Source: Anaerolineales bacterium (lineage in GTDB: Bacteria; Chloroflexota; Anaerolineae; Aggregatilineales; J027). Taken from it: DNA of 64,000 nt. This document shows, piece by piece, positions 40,757 through 49,104 of this stretch (its first letter is position 1; each line of letters begins with the position of its first letter). The notes under the pieces are model-generated. The model was not told the DNA's origin, did not search any database, and worked only from the letters and a program-made list of their open reading frames with translations. The DNA lies in the NCBI GenBank assembly GCA_020634155.1, contig JACKCI010000002.1, positions 992,001 through 1,056,000 of the forward strand, in the 5' to 3' direction. The position numbers and the translations under genes are program-made.

Positions 40757-41535
40757 TTACCTTCAGTTGATTGAGGCGCTGGTGGTGCTGCCCGTGAAAT
40801 GCCGGGAACTTCAATAGAAATCAGGTAGGCATTGCCGCGCTCTAGAAACTGCACAGGTTGAATGCTGCGGGTGAGCTCCCAGATAGTGGCCGCCCAATAG
40901 CCATCAACCCATGTGGCTGTGCCTTGGTCGGCCAATTCAGCAAGGTCGATAGGGGCGTTGCGTTGCCAAGGGGATTGAATAGTCGAATCGTCGCGCTCAA
41001 CAGGATAAGCCCGTATCCAGCCTCCTTGGGCCACTACCAGTGCTCGCGCATCTGCTAAAGTACGGCATCGATCTAAGACGGTTTGATAGCGGTTTTCGTC
41101 CCAATCCCCATAGCGTTCAACCGTGCGTTGTTCTCCATAGAGGTTAAGCGTCATGGTTTGGCGCACGGGTTCAAAGTCAGCAGGGGGGACAATCGAGTCT
41201 TCCCAGCTATAAAAGCCATTACCAATCACAAATTCGACAAAACTACGGATTTGCTCGTCGTTTAGCCGCGATTCCAGCACCTCATTGCTGGCTTCCACGT
41301 AGTTCGTCCATACCAACCGCCCATCACCCCAAATGGTGCATTGGGGAATGGTGTTTTTAATCATGGCTTCTGTGTTGGTGGTGGTGACTTCATCAATTTG
41401 AAACAAGATAGAGGTTGCAGAACGGTCCCAATCAAAGCGGCGGAGATTACTATCAGCCGCATTGTCTGTGTTTTTATCGTCACCTGAGCAGGCGGTTATC
41501 AGCAAAAGAACTAAGAGCAAAGCCCGTTTAATCAT
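40753..41535 (-). CDS. Putative lipoprotein
   Basis: This 260-residue protein has a clear lipoprotein signal: 'MIKRALLLVLLLITAC' with Cys16 as the lipidation site, followed by a polar linker. The mature domain is mixed alpha/beta and has no motif I recognise; 'RFDWDRSATSILFQIDE' and 'IWGDGRLVWTN' suggest it responds to or displays a folded sensor-like domain, but this is speculation. It faces the cell exterior. It is transcribed alone between the glycan cluster and the VIT-VWA gene. Confidence 0.75.
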   Translation of the reverse strand: MIKRALLLVLLLITACSGDDKNTDNAADSNLRRFDWDRSATSILFQIDEVTTTNTEAMIKNTIPQCTIWGDGRLVWTNYVEASNEVLESRLNDEQIRSFVEFVIGNGFYSWEDSIVPPADFEPVRQTMTLNLYGEQRTVERYGDWDENRYQTVLDRCRTLADARALVVAQGGWIRAYPVERDDSTIQSPWQRNAPIDLAELADQGTATWVDGYWAATIWELTRSIQPVQFLERGNAYLISIEVPGISRAAPPAPQSTEGN

Positions 41536-41587
41536 ATTTCTAGCTCCTCATTATCTGGTTGCATTGTAGCCTCAGATAGGAAGCCTT

Positions 41588-41628
41588 GCCAACAACAAAC
41601 CGGACGATTTATCTGATAAACCGTCCGG
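41588..41628 (-). terminator. Intrinsic terminator of the VIT-VWA gene
   Basis: A nearly perfect 14-base-pair stem (41600-41613 with 41615-41628, one G-T pair) is followed on the minus strand by TTTGTTGTTGG. An outer AACAAC/GTTGTT pair (41591-41596, 41631-41636) can extend it. It lies 24 bases after the VIT-VWA stop. Confidence 0.8.
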
Positions 41629-41651
41629 CTGTTGTTCAGGTTTGTCAGAGA

Positions 41652-43859
41652 TTATTCGGCACTGACAATCTCATAGGCCGTATCATCCAGCACAAAGATG
41701 ATGTGTTCACCGAGGGCATAGAATTGGGCAACACGCTCATCGACATCCAACAAGTCGAAGTATGCATCGCTCAAGAACTCGATTTCAACCACTTCCATCT
41801 CATCGGCGTTATAGGTGGTATCAATCCATGTTCCATCACGATAGAGGAAGGTGCGGTCAGCGACCAGTTGCAGAGGCGCAGGGCCACCGGGTTCGCCGGG
41901 AGGAGCCTCATTACCATCATAATAGCCATCATCAGCATCACCACCAAAACTGCCGCTGGTTGGAGCAGGAGCCGCACGGTCAGCGTTGGTCATCGACTGA
42001 GCTTCTTCAGCAGCCCCAACTGCGCCAGCACCACTGGTGACATCCGCCAAATCTGAGGCAGCAAATTCAGCCTCATCAATGGCCCGCTCTACACCTGTTT
42101 GGGAGAAGATGTCATCTTCCGTAATCAAGAATGAGGTATAGGGGGTGATGATGCCATAACGGATGCTGAGGCGCACAATACTATCGACTAATTCGGGATT
42201 TTCCCCATTGAGGCGGATGGCGTTAAGCAGTTCGCCAATCTTGCGGGTCGCCCACAAACGCGGGATGAGGACTTCACCGCCCGCGTTGGCACGGAAATCG
42301 AGATTGCTGTAGATGAAGGATTGGTTTTCGCGTTCTACGTTCCCGCTAAGGGTCACGGTCGCGTTGTCTGCATCACCGCGATAGCGCCCAACCACCACCA
42401 ATTGGCTGCCAATGAACAGGTCGGGCAACGTCGGCGGATACAGGTCATAGACTTGGATACCGTCAAACGCCAATTCCAAGTTGGTTAGCAGGGGCGAGCT
42501 AATCTTGCTATAGAGGGTGCTGACCTCGGTATCAATGCTCTCGGAGGGGCGCACATAGGCCGATGCCCCACGGTAACCTTGGGCGATTTGGTCGAGCAAG
42601 AAGGTATCCACATCATCACCCACGCCAAAGGCAAAGATACGGGTAGCAGGGTTCATGAAGGTGCCGACATTCTCCAAAATTGATCGGATGTCGGTTACGC
42701 CTTCGGTCGGCAGTCCGTCGGTCAAGAACAAAATCACGGTTTGGCGTTCACGGTCAGCCATTTCAAGGGCGGTCTTGAGCGCCGAGTCGATATTTGTGCC
42801 GCCGATGGGTTCAACTACATCCAGCCAACCCTTCGCATCGTTAACCTCGTCCAGCCCTTGCATCTCAAGGCCATAGACATCAACACCCGTGCTAAACAAC
42901 ACCACATTAAAGCGGTCTTCGGGGTTGAGATTGTCCAACACATACTTGGCAGCGTCACGGGCTTGGCTCCACTTGTCCCCATACATCGAACCCGATTGGT
43001 CGATGACCACAATCACATCCTTGGGAATAACGCGCTCGGTATCCACCTCCACCGGAGGCGAGACCAATAGCGTGAAGAAGCCATCTTCGGTGGCGCTCTC
43101 ACGGTAGGTCAGCAAGTTGAGGTTAACATCCTCATTGGCAAGGCCATAGTACAAGCTAAAATCATTCGCCTCTTGGCTATAGCTGGTCTCAAAGCCTGCC
43201 ACAAACTTGGTGTCGCTGATGCGGTCAATGGCAATCGGGTGTGTAGGCGAATAAATATTACTGATGGGATCATTGGAGTTGACGGCAACCCGAATGCTTA
43301 GTTCACCGACTGGCAGCGGGCTGATATGGCGTGTCCGCAAAGGATACACATAGTGGACAATGCCGCTTTCAACAGGCAAAAGTTGGTTGAACTCAATCAC
43401 CAATTTGCGTTCATCACCCGCTGGAATGGGGAACACATTGGCTTGAATGGCATCGTTGCCGATATATTCAAGCAGGGCGGGGTCGCGCAAAGAACGTACA
43501 ATCTGGTCATAGATGGCGCGAGCTTCGTCTTTTTCCAAAATCTTGCCTTCGATGGGAATATCGTCAATGTACATCACCAAGTCGGAGACGGTGACACCTT
43601 TCGGCAGTGGGAAGACATAGGTGCCCTCAGCCATCGTTGTGCCTTCATTAACAAAGATTTGCTCGACACGGGTGCGGGCGATTTGATTGTCAATTTGCAC
43701 ATCAACCCGATGCGATTTGATGAACACCGATTGACGGAAAGCAGGTGGCTCTTGACCGGGGCGTCCATCCAATACCGATTGACCTTGGAAGGCCAGCGCA
43801 AGGTTGGTGCTTATCATCACCACACACAGCGTTATAATCAGACTAAGTTTGCGATACAT
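41652..43859 (-). CDS. Exported VIT and von Willebrand factor A domain protein
   Basis: This 735-residue exported protein has a signal peptide ending 'NLALAFQG', a VIT domain (about 40-165, with 'VEQIFVNEGTTMAEGTYVF' and 'DEARAIYDQI'), and a VWA domain (about 275-450) with an intact MIDAS: 'VVIDQSGSM', 'GGTNIDSAL' and 'FLTDGLPTEG'. The remaining C-terminal part contains the family's 'YGIITPYTSFLI', a low-complexity Gly/Asp/Pro stretch (about 620-660) and a terminal beta-like domain. VIT-VWA proteins are related to inter-alpha-trypsin inhibitor heavy chains and usually mediate metal-dependent protein contacts. AAAGGAG precedes the ATG. No operon partner on this strand. Confidence 0.9.
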   Translation of the reverse strand: MYRKLSLIITLCVVMISTNLALAFQGQSVLDGRPGQEPPAFRQSVFIKSHRVDVQIDNQIARTRVEQIFVNEGTTMAEGTYVFPLPKGVTVSDLVMYIDDIPIEGKILEKDEARAIYDQIVRSLRDPALLEYIGNDAIQANVFPIPAGDERKLVIEFNQLLPVESGIVHYVYPLRTRHISPLPVGELSIRVAVNSNDPISNIYSPTHPIAIDRISDTKFVAGFETSYSQEANDFSLYYGLANEDVNLNLLTYRESATEDGFFTLLVSPPVEVDTERVIPKDVIVVIDQSGSMYGDKWSQARDAAKYVLDNLNPEDRFNVVLFSTGVDVYGLEMQGLDEVNDAKGWLDVVEPIGGTNIDSALKTALEMADRERQTVILFLTDGLPTEGVTDIRSILENVGTFMNPATRIFAFGVGDDVDTFLLDQIAQGYRGASAYVRPSESIDTEVSTLYSKISSPLLTNLELAFDGIQVYDLYPPTLPDLFIGSQLVVVGRYRGDADNATVTLSGNVERENQSFIYSNLDFRANAGGEVLIPRLWATRKIGELLNAIRLNGENPELVDSIVRLSIRYGIITPYTSFLITEDDIFSQTGVERAIDEAEFAASDLADVTSGAGAVGAAEEAQSMTNADRAAPAPTSGSFGGDADDGYYDGNEAPPGEPGGPAPLQLVADRTFLYRDGTWIDTTYNADEMEVVEIEFLSDAYFDLLDVDERVAQFYALGEHIIFVLDDTAYEIVSAE

Positions 43860-43944
43860 ACGAGCGCTCCTTTTGGCTAGGCTTTGCTTGGAAGACGTTC
43901 ATAATTTGTCAAAAGTTCCAGCCTCGTCCCAAAATAGGGATACA

Positions 43945-45045
43945 ATGGGTACTATGATTGAATCACTCTTTACCGATATTGAACATCTCGCGGCTCAAGG
44001 CCGTCCCCCACACTCTGATGCTGAAGCTGCTGCCATCCAATGGGTAGAGGCGCGTCTTACTGCCTTGGGTATCGAAACCCAGCAACAGCCCTTCATGAGC
44101 ACCGGATTGCTCTTAGAACGCTGGGGGCCTATCAGCTTTTTGGCGGGACTAGCGACCCTACTCGCAATGGGTAAATCCGAGCGTCGGCGTGGGCTTGCTA
44201 CCATGTTGGTCACTGCTGCCCTCTTGGGCAGCAAACAGGTACATGATGGGCAATCGGCCTTCTGGGAAGCCTATTGGCCCCAACGTAGCGCCACTAATGT
44301 GGTGGGGGTTATTCCGGCCCAAGTGCGCCCCCATCACCGTGTGGTATTGGTTGCTCATGTCGATAGTGACCGCGCCCGCCTCTCCGCCCATCCCCGTGTG
44401 CGTCAGTGGTTGACCGGACACCAAAACATCGCGCTGATGAGTGTGGCGGGACCGCCCCGTCTGCGTAAGCTGGTTTTTGCCGCCATTACGGGGCAACTGG
44501 CCCTCCTGATTGCTGATGAGGCTGCACCTAGCATCGACGGGGCGATTGATAATGCGTCAGGGGTGGCGTTATTGCTGCATCTAGCCGAACATCTAGCTGC
44601 CAACCCCTTGCCCTATACAGAGGTAGCCTTGGCCTTTACCAGTTGCGATACCCTCAACGGGCGGGGTAGTGCCGAATTGGTAGCACATTATGGCGACGCA
44701 TGGCAAGACGCCCATTGGCTGGTTGTCGATAGCATCGGGGCGGGCGAGTTGTGCTGGATTACGCCCAATATCGAGACCGCAACCGCGCCCTTACTGGAAC
44801 AAGTCGCCCGCGATAACCGAGCGCTAGGGGTAATGGGGCGCACATTATCCATTGCTGACCCTGCCATTCCCTTACGAGCAGGTCATGTCAATGCCGTGGC
44901 ACTGATGGGCTATGAACGTAGTGACCATTTCCCTGTTCATTGGCAGCGCACTACCGATACCATTGACCAAATTGACCCCACCAGCCTAGAACGGGCATGG
45001 CATTTTCTCTGGGCGACCCTACAGTCAATTGAGGCTACGACATGA
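43945..45045 (+). CDS. M28-like zinc peptidase homologue with altered active site
   Basis: This 366-residue protein resembles M28 aminopeptidases. Recognisable are 'VLVAHVDSDRA' (His-x-Asp), the bridging Asp in 'GAIDNASGVALLLHLAEHL', and a late His in 'RSDHFPVHW'. The segment that should hold the Glu-Glu pair reads 'FTSCDTLNGRGSAEL', so the catalytic base is Asp and the metal-ligand Glu is Thr. Activity may be reduced or lost. A hydrophobic stretch near 'ISFLAGLATLLAMG' may bind the membrane. The start is ATG 43945 after AGGGA; 43954 is an alternative. The stop overlaps the ABC ATPase start by four bases (ATGA), so it belongs to that operon. Confidence 0.78.
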   Translation: MGTMIESLFTDIEHLAAQGRPPHSDAEAAAIQWVEARLTALGIETQQQPFMSTGLLLERWGPISFLAGLATLLAMGKSERRRGLATMLVTAALLGSKQVHDGQSAFWEAYWPQRSATNVVGVIPAQVRPHHRVVLVAHVDSDRARLSAHPRVRQWLTGHQNIALMSVAGPPRLRKLVFAAITGQLALLIADEAAPSIDGAIDNASGVALLLHLAEHLAANPLPYTEVALAFTSCDTLNGRGSAELVAHYGDAWQDAHWLVVDSIGAGELCWITPNIETATAPLLEQVARDNRALGVMGRTLSIADPAIPLRAGHVNAVALMGYERSDHFPVHWQRTTDTIDQIDPTSLERAWHFLWATLQSIEATT

Positions 45046-45953
45046 TTGAAGTCAAGAAGCTAGTCAAGCGTTTTGGCGATTTCCAAGCGTTGCATGAGGT
45101 CTCCTTTAAGGCCCGTGAAGGTGAAATTCTCGGCTTTCTAGGGCCAAATGGCGCAGGTAAGACCACCACCATGCGTATCCTAACGGGCTATATGCCGCCT
45201 ACGGGTGGAACTGCCACCATTGCGGGCCATGATGTCTTCAATGACTCAATGGCCGTTCGTAAGCAGATTGGCTATTTACCCGAAACAGTACCCCTCTATC
45301 CCGATATGACGGTGCAAGGCTATCTTGAATTCGCTGCCGAGTTGCGAGGCGTACCCAAGCGCAAACAGCGCATCCGTGAGGTGCTGGAGCTAGTGGGAAT
45401 GGCCGAACGCTCTCGCAGCCTGATTCGCACCATTTCTAAGGGCATGCGTCAGCGCGTTGGCCTAGCCCAAGCATTGATACACAACCCAACTGTGCTAATT
45501 TTGGATGAGCCAACCATTGGCCTTGACCCCCATCAAGTCTCAGACTTGCGCGAGTTTATTCGCTCATTGGGGGGGCAGCATACCATCATGTTTAGCACCC
45601 ACATCTTGACCGAGGCCGAGCAAGTTTGTGACCGTGTGGTGATTATCAACAAGGGGCAGATTGTGGCGGAAGGTGCGCCTAATGAGTTGCGCGACGCCTT
45701 GCAAATCAATAGTCGGGTGTATGTGCGGGTGCAGGGGCACTATGATATCGCCAAACTCGCCAAAAGCCTTGAAGGGCTGGCGGGTGTATCATCTGTAGAG
45801 GCACACGGGGATGCACTGGTTGTGACCTCCAAGGCCAAGCATGAAGTCCGACCCGCTATTGCCAATACTATTGCTCAACAAGGCTTGGCGCTTTTAGAAC
45901 TGCGCCCATTGACCGTCACCCTAGAGGAAATATTCTTAGAGTATACGACATGA
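45042..45953 (+). CDS. ABC transporter ATP-binding protein (GldA-like)
   Basis: This 303-residue ATPase has 'GFLGPNGAGKTTTMRIL' (Walker A), the Q-loop 'GYLPETVPLYPDM', 'ISKGMRQRVGLAQAL' (signature) and 'VLILDEPTIGLDP' (Walker B), plus a C-terminal extension of about 80 residues. The order ATPase, ABC-2 permease, large GldG-like protein matches the Gld transporter associated with gliding in Bacteroidota and its homologues elsewhere. The ATG overlaps the M28-like stop (ATGA), and the permease overlaps this gene's stop by four bases. Substrate unknown; gliding is not implied by homology alone. Confidence 0.9.
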   Translation: MIEVKKLVKRFGDFQALHEVSFKAREGEILGFLGPNGAGKTTTMRILTGYMPPTGGTATIAGHDVFNDSMAVRKQIGYLPETVPLYPDMTVQGYLEFAAELRGVPKRKQRIREVLELVGMAERSRSLIRTISKGMRQRVGLAQALIHNPTVLILDEPTIGLDPHQVSDLREFIRSLGGQHTIMFSTHILTEAEQVCDRVVIINKGQIVAEGAPNELRDALQINSRVYVRVQGHYDIAKLAKSLEGLAGVSSVEAHGDALVVTSKAKHEVRPAIANTIAQQGLALLELRPLTVTLEEIFLEYTT

Positions 45954-46717
45954 GCTTTTGGACAATCTTCAAACGTGAGTTTCGGCAATACTTTGTCTCA
46001 CCGATTGCCTATCTGGTGGCCTTTGCCGTCTTGGTATTGCTTGGTCTAAGTTTCAATACTGACCTAAACTATCGTATCACCAATAGCCTCCCCCCCAATG
46101 GGGCCGTGGTCTTAGGCAATTTTGGCTTTTTGATGGTCTTCTTTGCCCCGCTCTTGACCATGCGGCTTTTTGCAGAAGAAATGCGTGAGGGTACCTTGGA
46201 ACTGATGATGACCATGCCCCTCCGCGATGTGGATTTGGTTATGGGTAAGTTTTTGGGTGCTTGGGGCTTCTATACAGTCCTGCTCAGTCTAACTTTAGTC
46301 TATCAGGGCATTCTCTTGTTTTTGACCAATCTCGACCCCAACCCTGCACCCTTGCAGACTTATTTCGACATTGGCCCTGTTATCGCAGGCTATATGGGTC
46401 TGTGGCTCTATGGTGGTGCGACGATTGCCATTGGCATGTTATTCTCAGCCCTCAGTGACAACCAAATTGTGGCAGGCTTTTTAAGTATGTCCGTGTTGCT
46501 GGTCTTGTGGGCGGGGGATGTTGCGGGTTTGGTGCCAGCTTCTGTGATTAGCACCGATGTCGTTCTCGCCTTGCGGGTGATCAGCTTGCAGGCTCATTAC
46601 TCCACCTCATTTTTAGAGGGGTTGATTGCACTACAAGATGTCTATTTCTACATCGCCATTATGATGGTTTCTCTCTTTATAACTACGCGTCTAGTTGAAT
46701 CGCGGAGGTGGCGGTAA
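45950..46717 (+). CDS. ABC-2 type permease (GldF-like)
   Basis: This 255-residue membrane protein has six hydrophobic segments and starts 'FWTIFKREFRQYFVSPIAY', the standard opening of ABC-2 permeases of this type. 'FFAPLLTMRLFAEEMREGT' with 'LELMMTMPLRDVDLVMGK' is the conserved intracellular coupling region. It pairs with the ATPase directly upstream (four-base overlap), and its stop shares a base with the start of the GldG-like protein. Together these should form a membrane complex that exports or exerts force on an unknown substrate. Confidence 0.88.
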   Translation: MSFWTIFKREFRQYFVSPIAYLVAFAVLVLLGLSFNTDLNYRITNSLPPNGAVVLGNFGFLMVFFAPLLTMRLFAEEMREGTLELMMTMPLRDVDLVMGKFLGAWGFYTVLLSLTLVYQGILLFLTNLDPNPAPLQTYFDIGPVIAGYMGLWLYGGATIAIGMLFSALSDNQIVAGFLSMSVLLVLWAGDVAGLVPASVISTDVVLALRVISLQAHYSTSFLEGLIALQDVYFYIAIMMVSLFITTRLVESRRWR

Positions 46718-48402
46718 TGCCCTTACCTAAGCACTGGCTACGACGGATGGCGGTATTAGGTGCCCTAGCCCTACTAGCGGCCCTTATCATTTATCTTGCC
46801 GAAGATGAACTCAATACGGTGGTTTTTGTCCTGCTGGTCGCTGGAGTTGTTGGTGTTGGCGCATGGATGTTGTTGGCCCCTGATGAATTGCGTGATTGGC
46901 TGACAGGTCGTCAAGTGTATTATGGTACGGGTACTGCGATACTGACGATTATCGTGATCGGCTTTGCGGTGGCAGGGTATTCGCTGGCCGAGCAGCAAAA
47001 TCTGGTGCGCGACTTGACTGATGCCCAGATTTATACCCTTGATAAAACCTCTGTGCGGGCATTAGAACAAATGGAGAGCCGCTTGGCTTTCGGGGGCTTT
47101 ACAGCACGGATTGTAGGCTTCTATAACCGCGAAGAACTGCGAGAGCGCAAATCAGCAGAATATCTCCTTCAGCAATATGCCGAGAAAAGTACAGGCTTGT
47201 TGACCTTGGAGTTTATTGACCCTGATATTGAACCACTCATGGCCCAGCAATTTGGGTACAGCCCCACCCTTGATCTAGGCCCACTTTATCTTGTTATCTA
47301 TAACTCAAGCGGCAATCGGGTCACCATTGAACCCATTGGCGGTCCAGAGGAAGTGCTGATTTCTACCGCCATGCTACGAATCTCGGTGGCGGGGCAGTTC
47401 AAGGTCTATTTCATTACAGGTCACCTTGAGTACAGCGCCCAAAGTGAAGCGGGCTTAGGGCTTTCAGGTGTGTATACAACCTTACCCTTGGTGGGTATCA
47501 ACACCGACACCCTTGATATTACAACCGCTGAAGCTATCCCATCTGATGCCACCACTATTATTATCGCGGGGGCACAGTTGCCCTATACCGACTCTGATGT
47601 CGAGAAGATTGCGGCTTATATGGCAAGTGGTGGGCGGATGCTGGTGCTAGCTGACCCGCCCTATGCCGACCCGATTTCAATGGTTAGTCCCAACACCTTT
47701 ATGCTAACCGATGACCCCCTCAACCGTTATTTGTGGGATGAATTTGGGGTTCGGATGCGGGAGGATTTAATTTCTGATGTCTCATCCTCTATTGAAAACG
47801 AGTTTGTGATAGTTCCTGCTCGTATTGGCCCCAGCGCCATTATGGATGACCAACTCCAAAGCCTTGCAGTCTACTTTACACTGGTGCGGTCGATTGAAAT
47901 GGCCGATGACCTAGGGGCCTTGACCTCAACCCAAGCTGCTTATCGTCGTGATGTGATTTATGCGACTTCCGATGATGCCTTTGGTGAAACCCGCTTGCGG
48001 GATGTTAATTTGGAAGACGAGGCCAGCTTTGACGCTGATTCCGATACGGCTGGCCCCTTAGCCTTTGCGGTGAGTATTCGATTAGTGAATGAACTCGATT
48101 CGGATATTCAGCCGCGTGTGATTATTATCGGGGATACGGATTGGTTGACCAACGACTTCATCGACCCCCAAAGCGGCATCGAGGGTATTCCGGGGAATAT
48201 CAAACTTTGGAACAATACCATTGAATGGTTGACACGTTACTCGGAAATTGCCAGTATTCCGGCTGCTAATCGTACCGACTTGCTACCCATTATCGTCACT
48301 AACCAAGAGCAAACCCGTATTCAACTCATTACCTTGGTGTTGTTACCGGGTGCAATCTTGGCAGTGGGCGTCTTAGTTTGGGGTTTTAGGCGACAAGCCT
48401 AA
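46717..48402 (+). CDS. GldG-like ABC transporter auxiliary protein
   Basis: This roughly 561-residue protein has N-terminal membrane segments (about residues 9-70 and 75-95), a large extracytoplasmic domain and a C-terminal membrane helix ('LITLVLLPGAILAVGVLVWG'). The domain contains 'LTDAQIYTLDKTSVRALEQ' and 'YFITGHLEYS', as in the ABC_transp_aux/GldG family. The ATG at 46717 shares a base with the permease stop (TAATG) and lies eight bases after GGAGG; the frame could open at GTG 46708. Its place after a GldA/GldF pair confirms the assignment. Confidence 0.85.
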   Translation: MPLPKHWLRRMAVLGALALLAALIIYLAEDELNTVVFVLLVAGVVGVGAWMLLAPDELRDWLTGRQVYYGTGTAILTIIVIGFAVAGYSLAEQQNLVRDLTDAQIYTLDKTSVRALEQMESRLAFGGFTARIVGFYNREELRERKSAEYLLQQYAEKSTGLLTLEFIDPDIEPLMAQQFGYSPTLDLGPLYLVIYNSSGNRVTIEPIGGPEEVLISTAMLRISVAGQFKVYFITGHLEYSAQSEAGLGLSGVYTTLPLVGINTDTLDITTAEAIPSDATTIIIAGAQLPYTDSDVEKIAAYMASGGRMLVLADPPYADPISMVSPNTFMLTDDPLNRYLWDEFGVRMREDLISDVSSSIENEFVIVPARIGPSAIMDDQLQSLAVYFTLVRSIEMADDLGALTSTQAAYRRDVIYATSDDAFGETRLRDVNLEDEASFDADSDTAGPLAFAVSIRLVNELDSDIQPRVIIIGDTDWLTNDFIDPQSGIEGIPGNIKLWNNTIEWLTRYSEIASIPAANRTDLLPIIVTNQEQTRIQLITLVLLPGAILAVGVLVWGFRRQA

Positions 48403-48429
48403 CCCTCTTGTAATTTTTAACAAAGTCTA

Positions 48430-48996
48430 ATGAAACGTAACCTGCTCTATAATATACTATTAGCGTGTTTCGCTGCCTTGATGGTGGTGGTCTTGATTTT
48501 CAAAGGCCCACCCTCAACGGCTGTTTCCCGTCCTATTCCGACTCCAGTTTATGCCCTATTTGGGATAGATGACCCTAGCCAGATTGACTGGTATGGAATA
48601 CGCACCGCCGAGCAAGATGTGGTTTGGGAACGCACAACAGACGGTTGGCAAACGCAGACTGGGGAGACTGTTGATACCCAATTGGCTGAGACTGGCACAT
48701 ATTTACTGGCTAGTCTTCAACTCCGCCAACTGCGTGAATTTGGCCCAACTGAAAGTCTCGCACAGTACGGGGTGACCACTACGCCCCAATTTGTGGTCAG
48801 TTTTGGCTTAACCGCGTACAATGGTAAAGAGACCTTTACTCTCTACCTTGGTACGCTAACGCCTGACCAGAGTGAGTTCTATGCTGTGTTTGTGGACGAT
48901 AACGATCCGCCACGTCGTATAGGAGAGTGGGTTTACTTAATTCCGGCAGCTTATATTCAGACCTTAGCTGAAATAATGGTAGAAACCACGCCGTAA
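48430..48996 (+). CDS. DUF4340-like membrane-anchored protein
   Basis: This 188-residue protein has an N-terminal anchor ('NILLACFAALMVVVLIF') and an outward domain with two repeats of a 'W..'-type beta pattern ('VVWERTTDGWQTQTGE', 'TFTLYLGTLTPDQSEFYAVF'). This matches the short form of DUF4340 proteins, which usually accompany GldG-like transport genes, exactly as here. Function unknown; it may be part of the transporter complex. It begins 27 bases after the GldG-like gene and is followed by an intrinsic terminator. Confidence 0.72.
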   Translation: MKRNLLYNILLACFAALMVVVLIFKGPPSTAVSRPIPTPVYALFGIDDPSQIDWYGIRTAEQDVVWERTTDGWQTQTGETVDTQLAETGTYLLASLQLRQLREFGPTESLAQYGVTTTPQFVVSFGLTAYNGKETFTLYLGTLTPDQSEFYAVFVDDNDPPRRIGEWVYLIPAAYIQTLAEIMVETTP

Positions 48997-49003
48997 TTAA
49001 GTG

Positions 49004-49032
49004 CCTACCTTGTGGTGGTAGGTCTTTTTTTT
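49004..49032 (+). terminator. Intrinsic terminator of the ABC/DUF4340 operon
   Basis: CCTACC (49004-49009) pairs with GGTAGG (49017-49022) and is followed by TC and eight Ts (49025-49032). It separates the transporter operon from the sigma factor gene. Confidence 0.9.
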
Positions 49033-49041
49033 CGTAATCAC

Positions 49042-49069
49042 TTGCATTCAACGAGGATTAGCGTATCTT
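49042..49069 (+). promoter_or_regulatory. Probable promoter of the principal sigma factor gene
   Basis: TTGCAT (49042-49047) and TATCTT (49064-49069) are 16 bases apart and lie directly after a strong terminator. Transcription would begin near 49076, so the sigma factor start is likely downstream of that, at ATG 49105. Pattern match supported by position. Confidence 0.5.
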
Positions 49070-49104
49070 TAAAGATGATGATGGTAAGTACAGAATTCAA
49101 AACC

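Noticed and set aside
42741..43880. Plus-strand frames opposite the VIT-VWA gene
   Set aside because: They are antisense to a gene with intact VIT and MIDAS motifs and carry no domain features.
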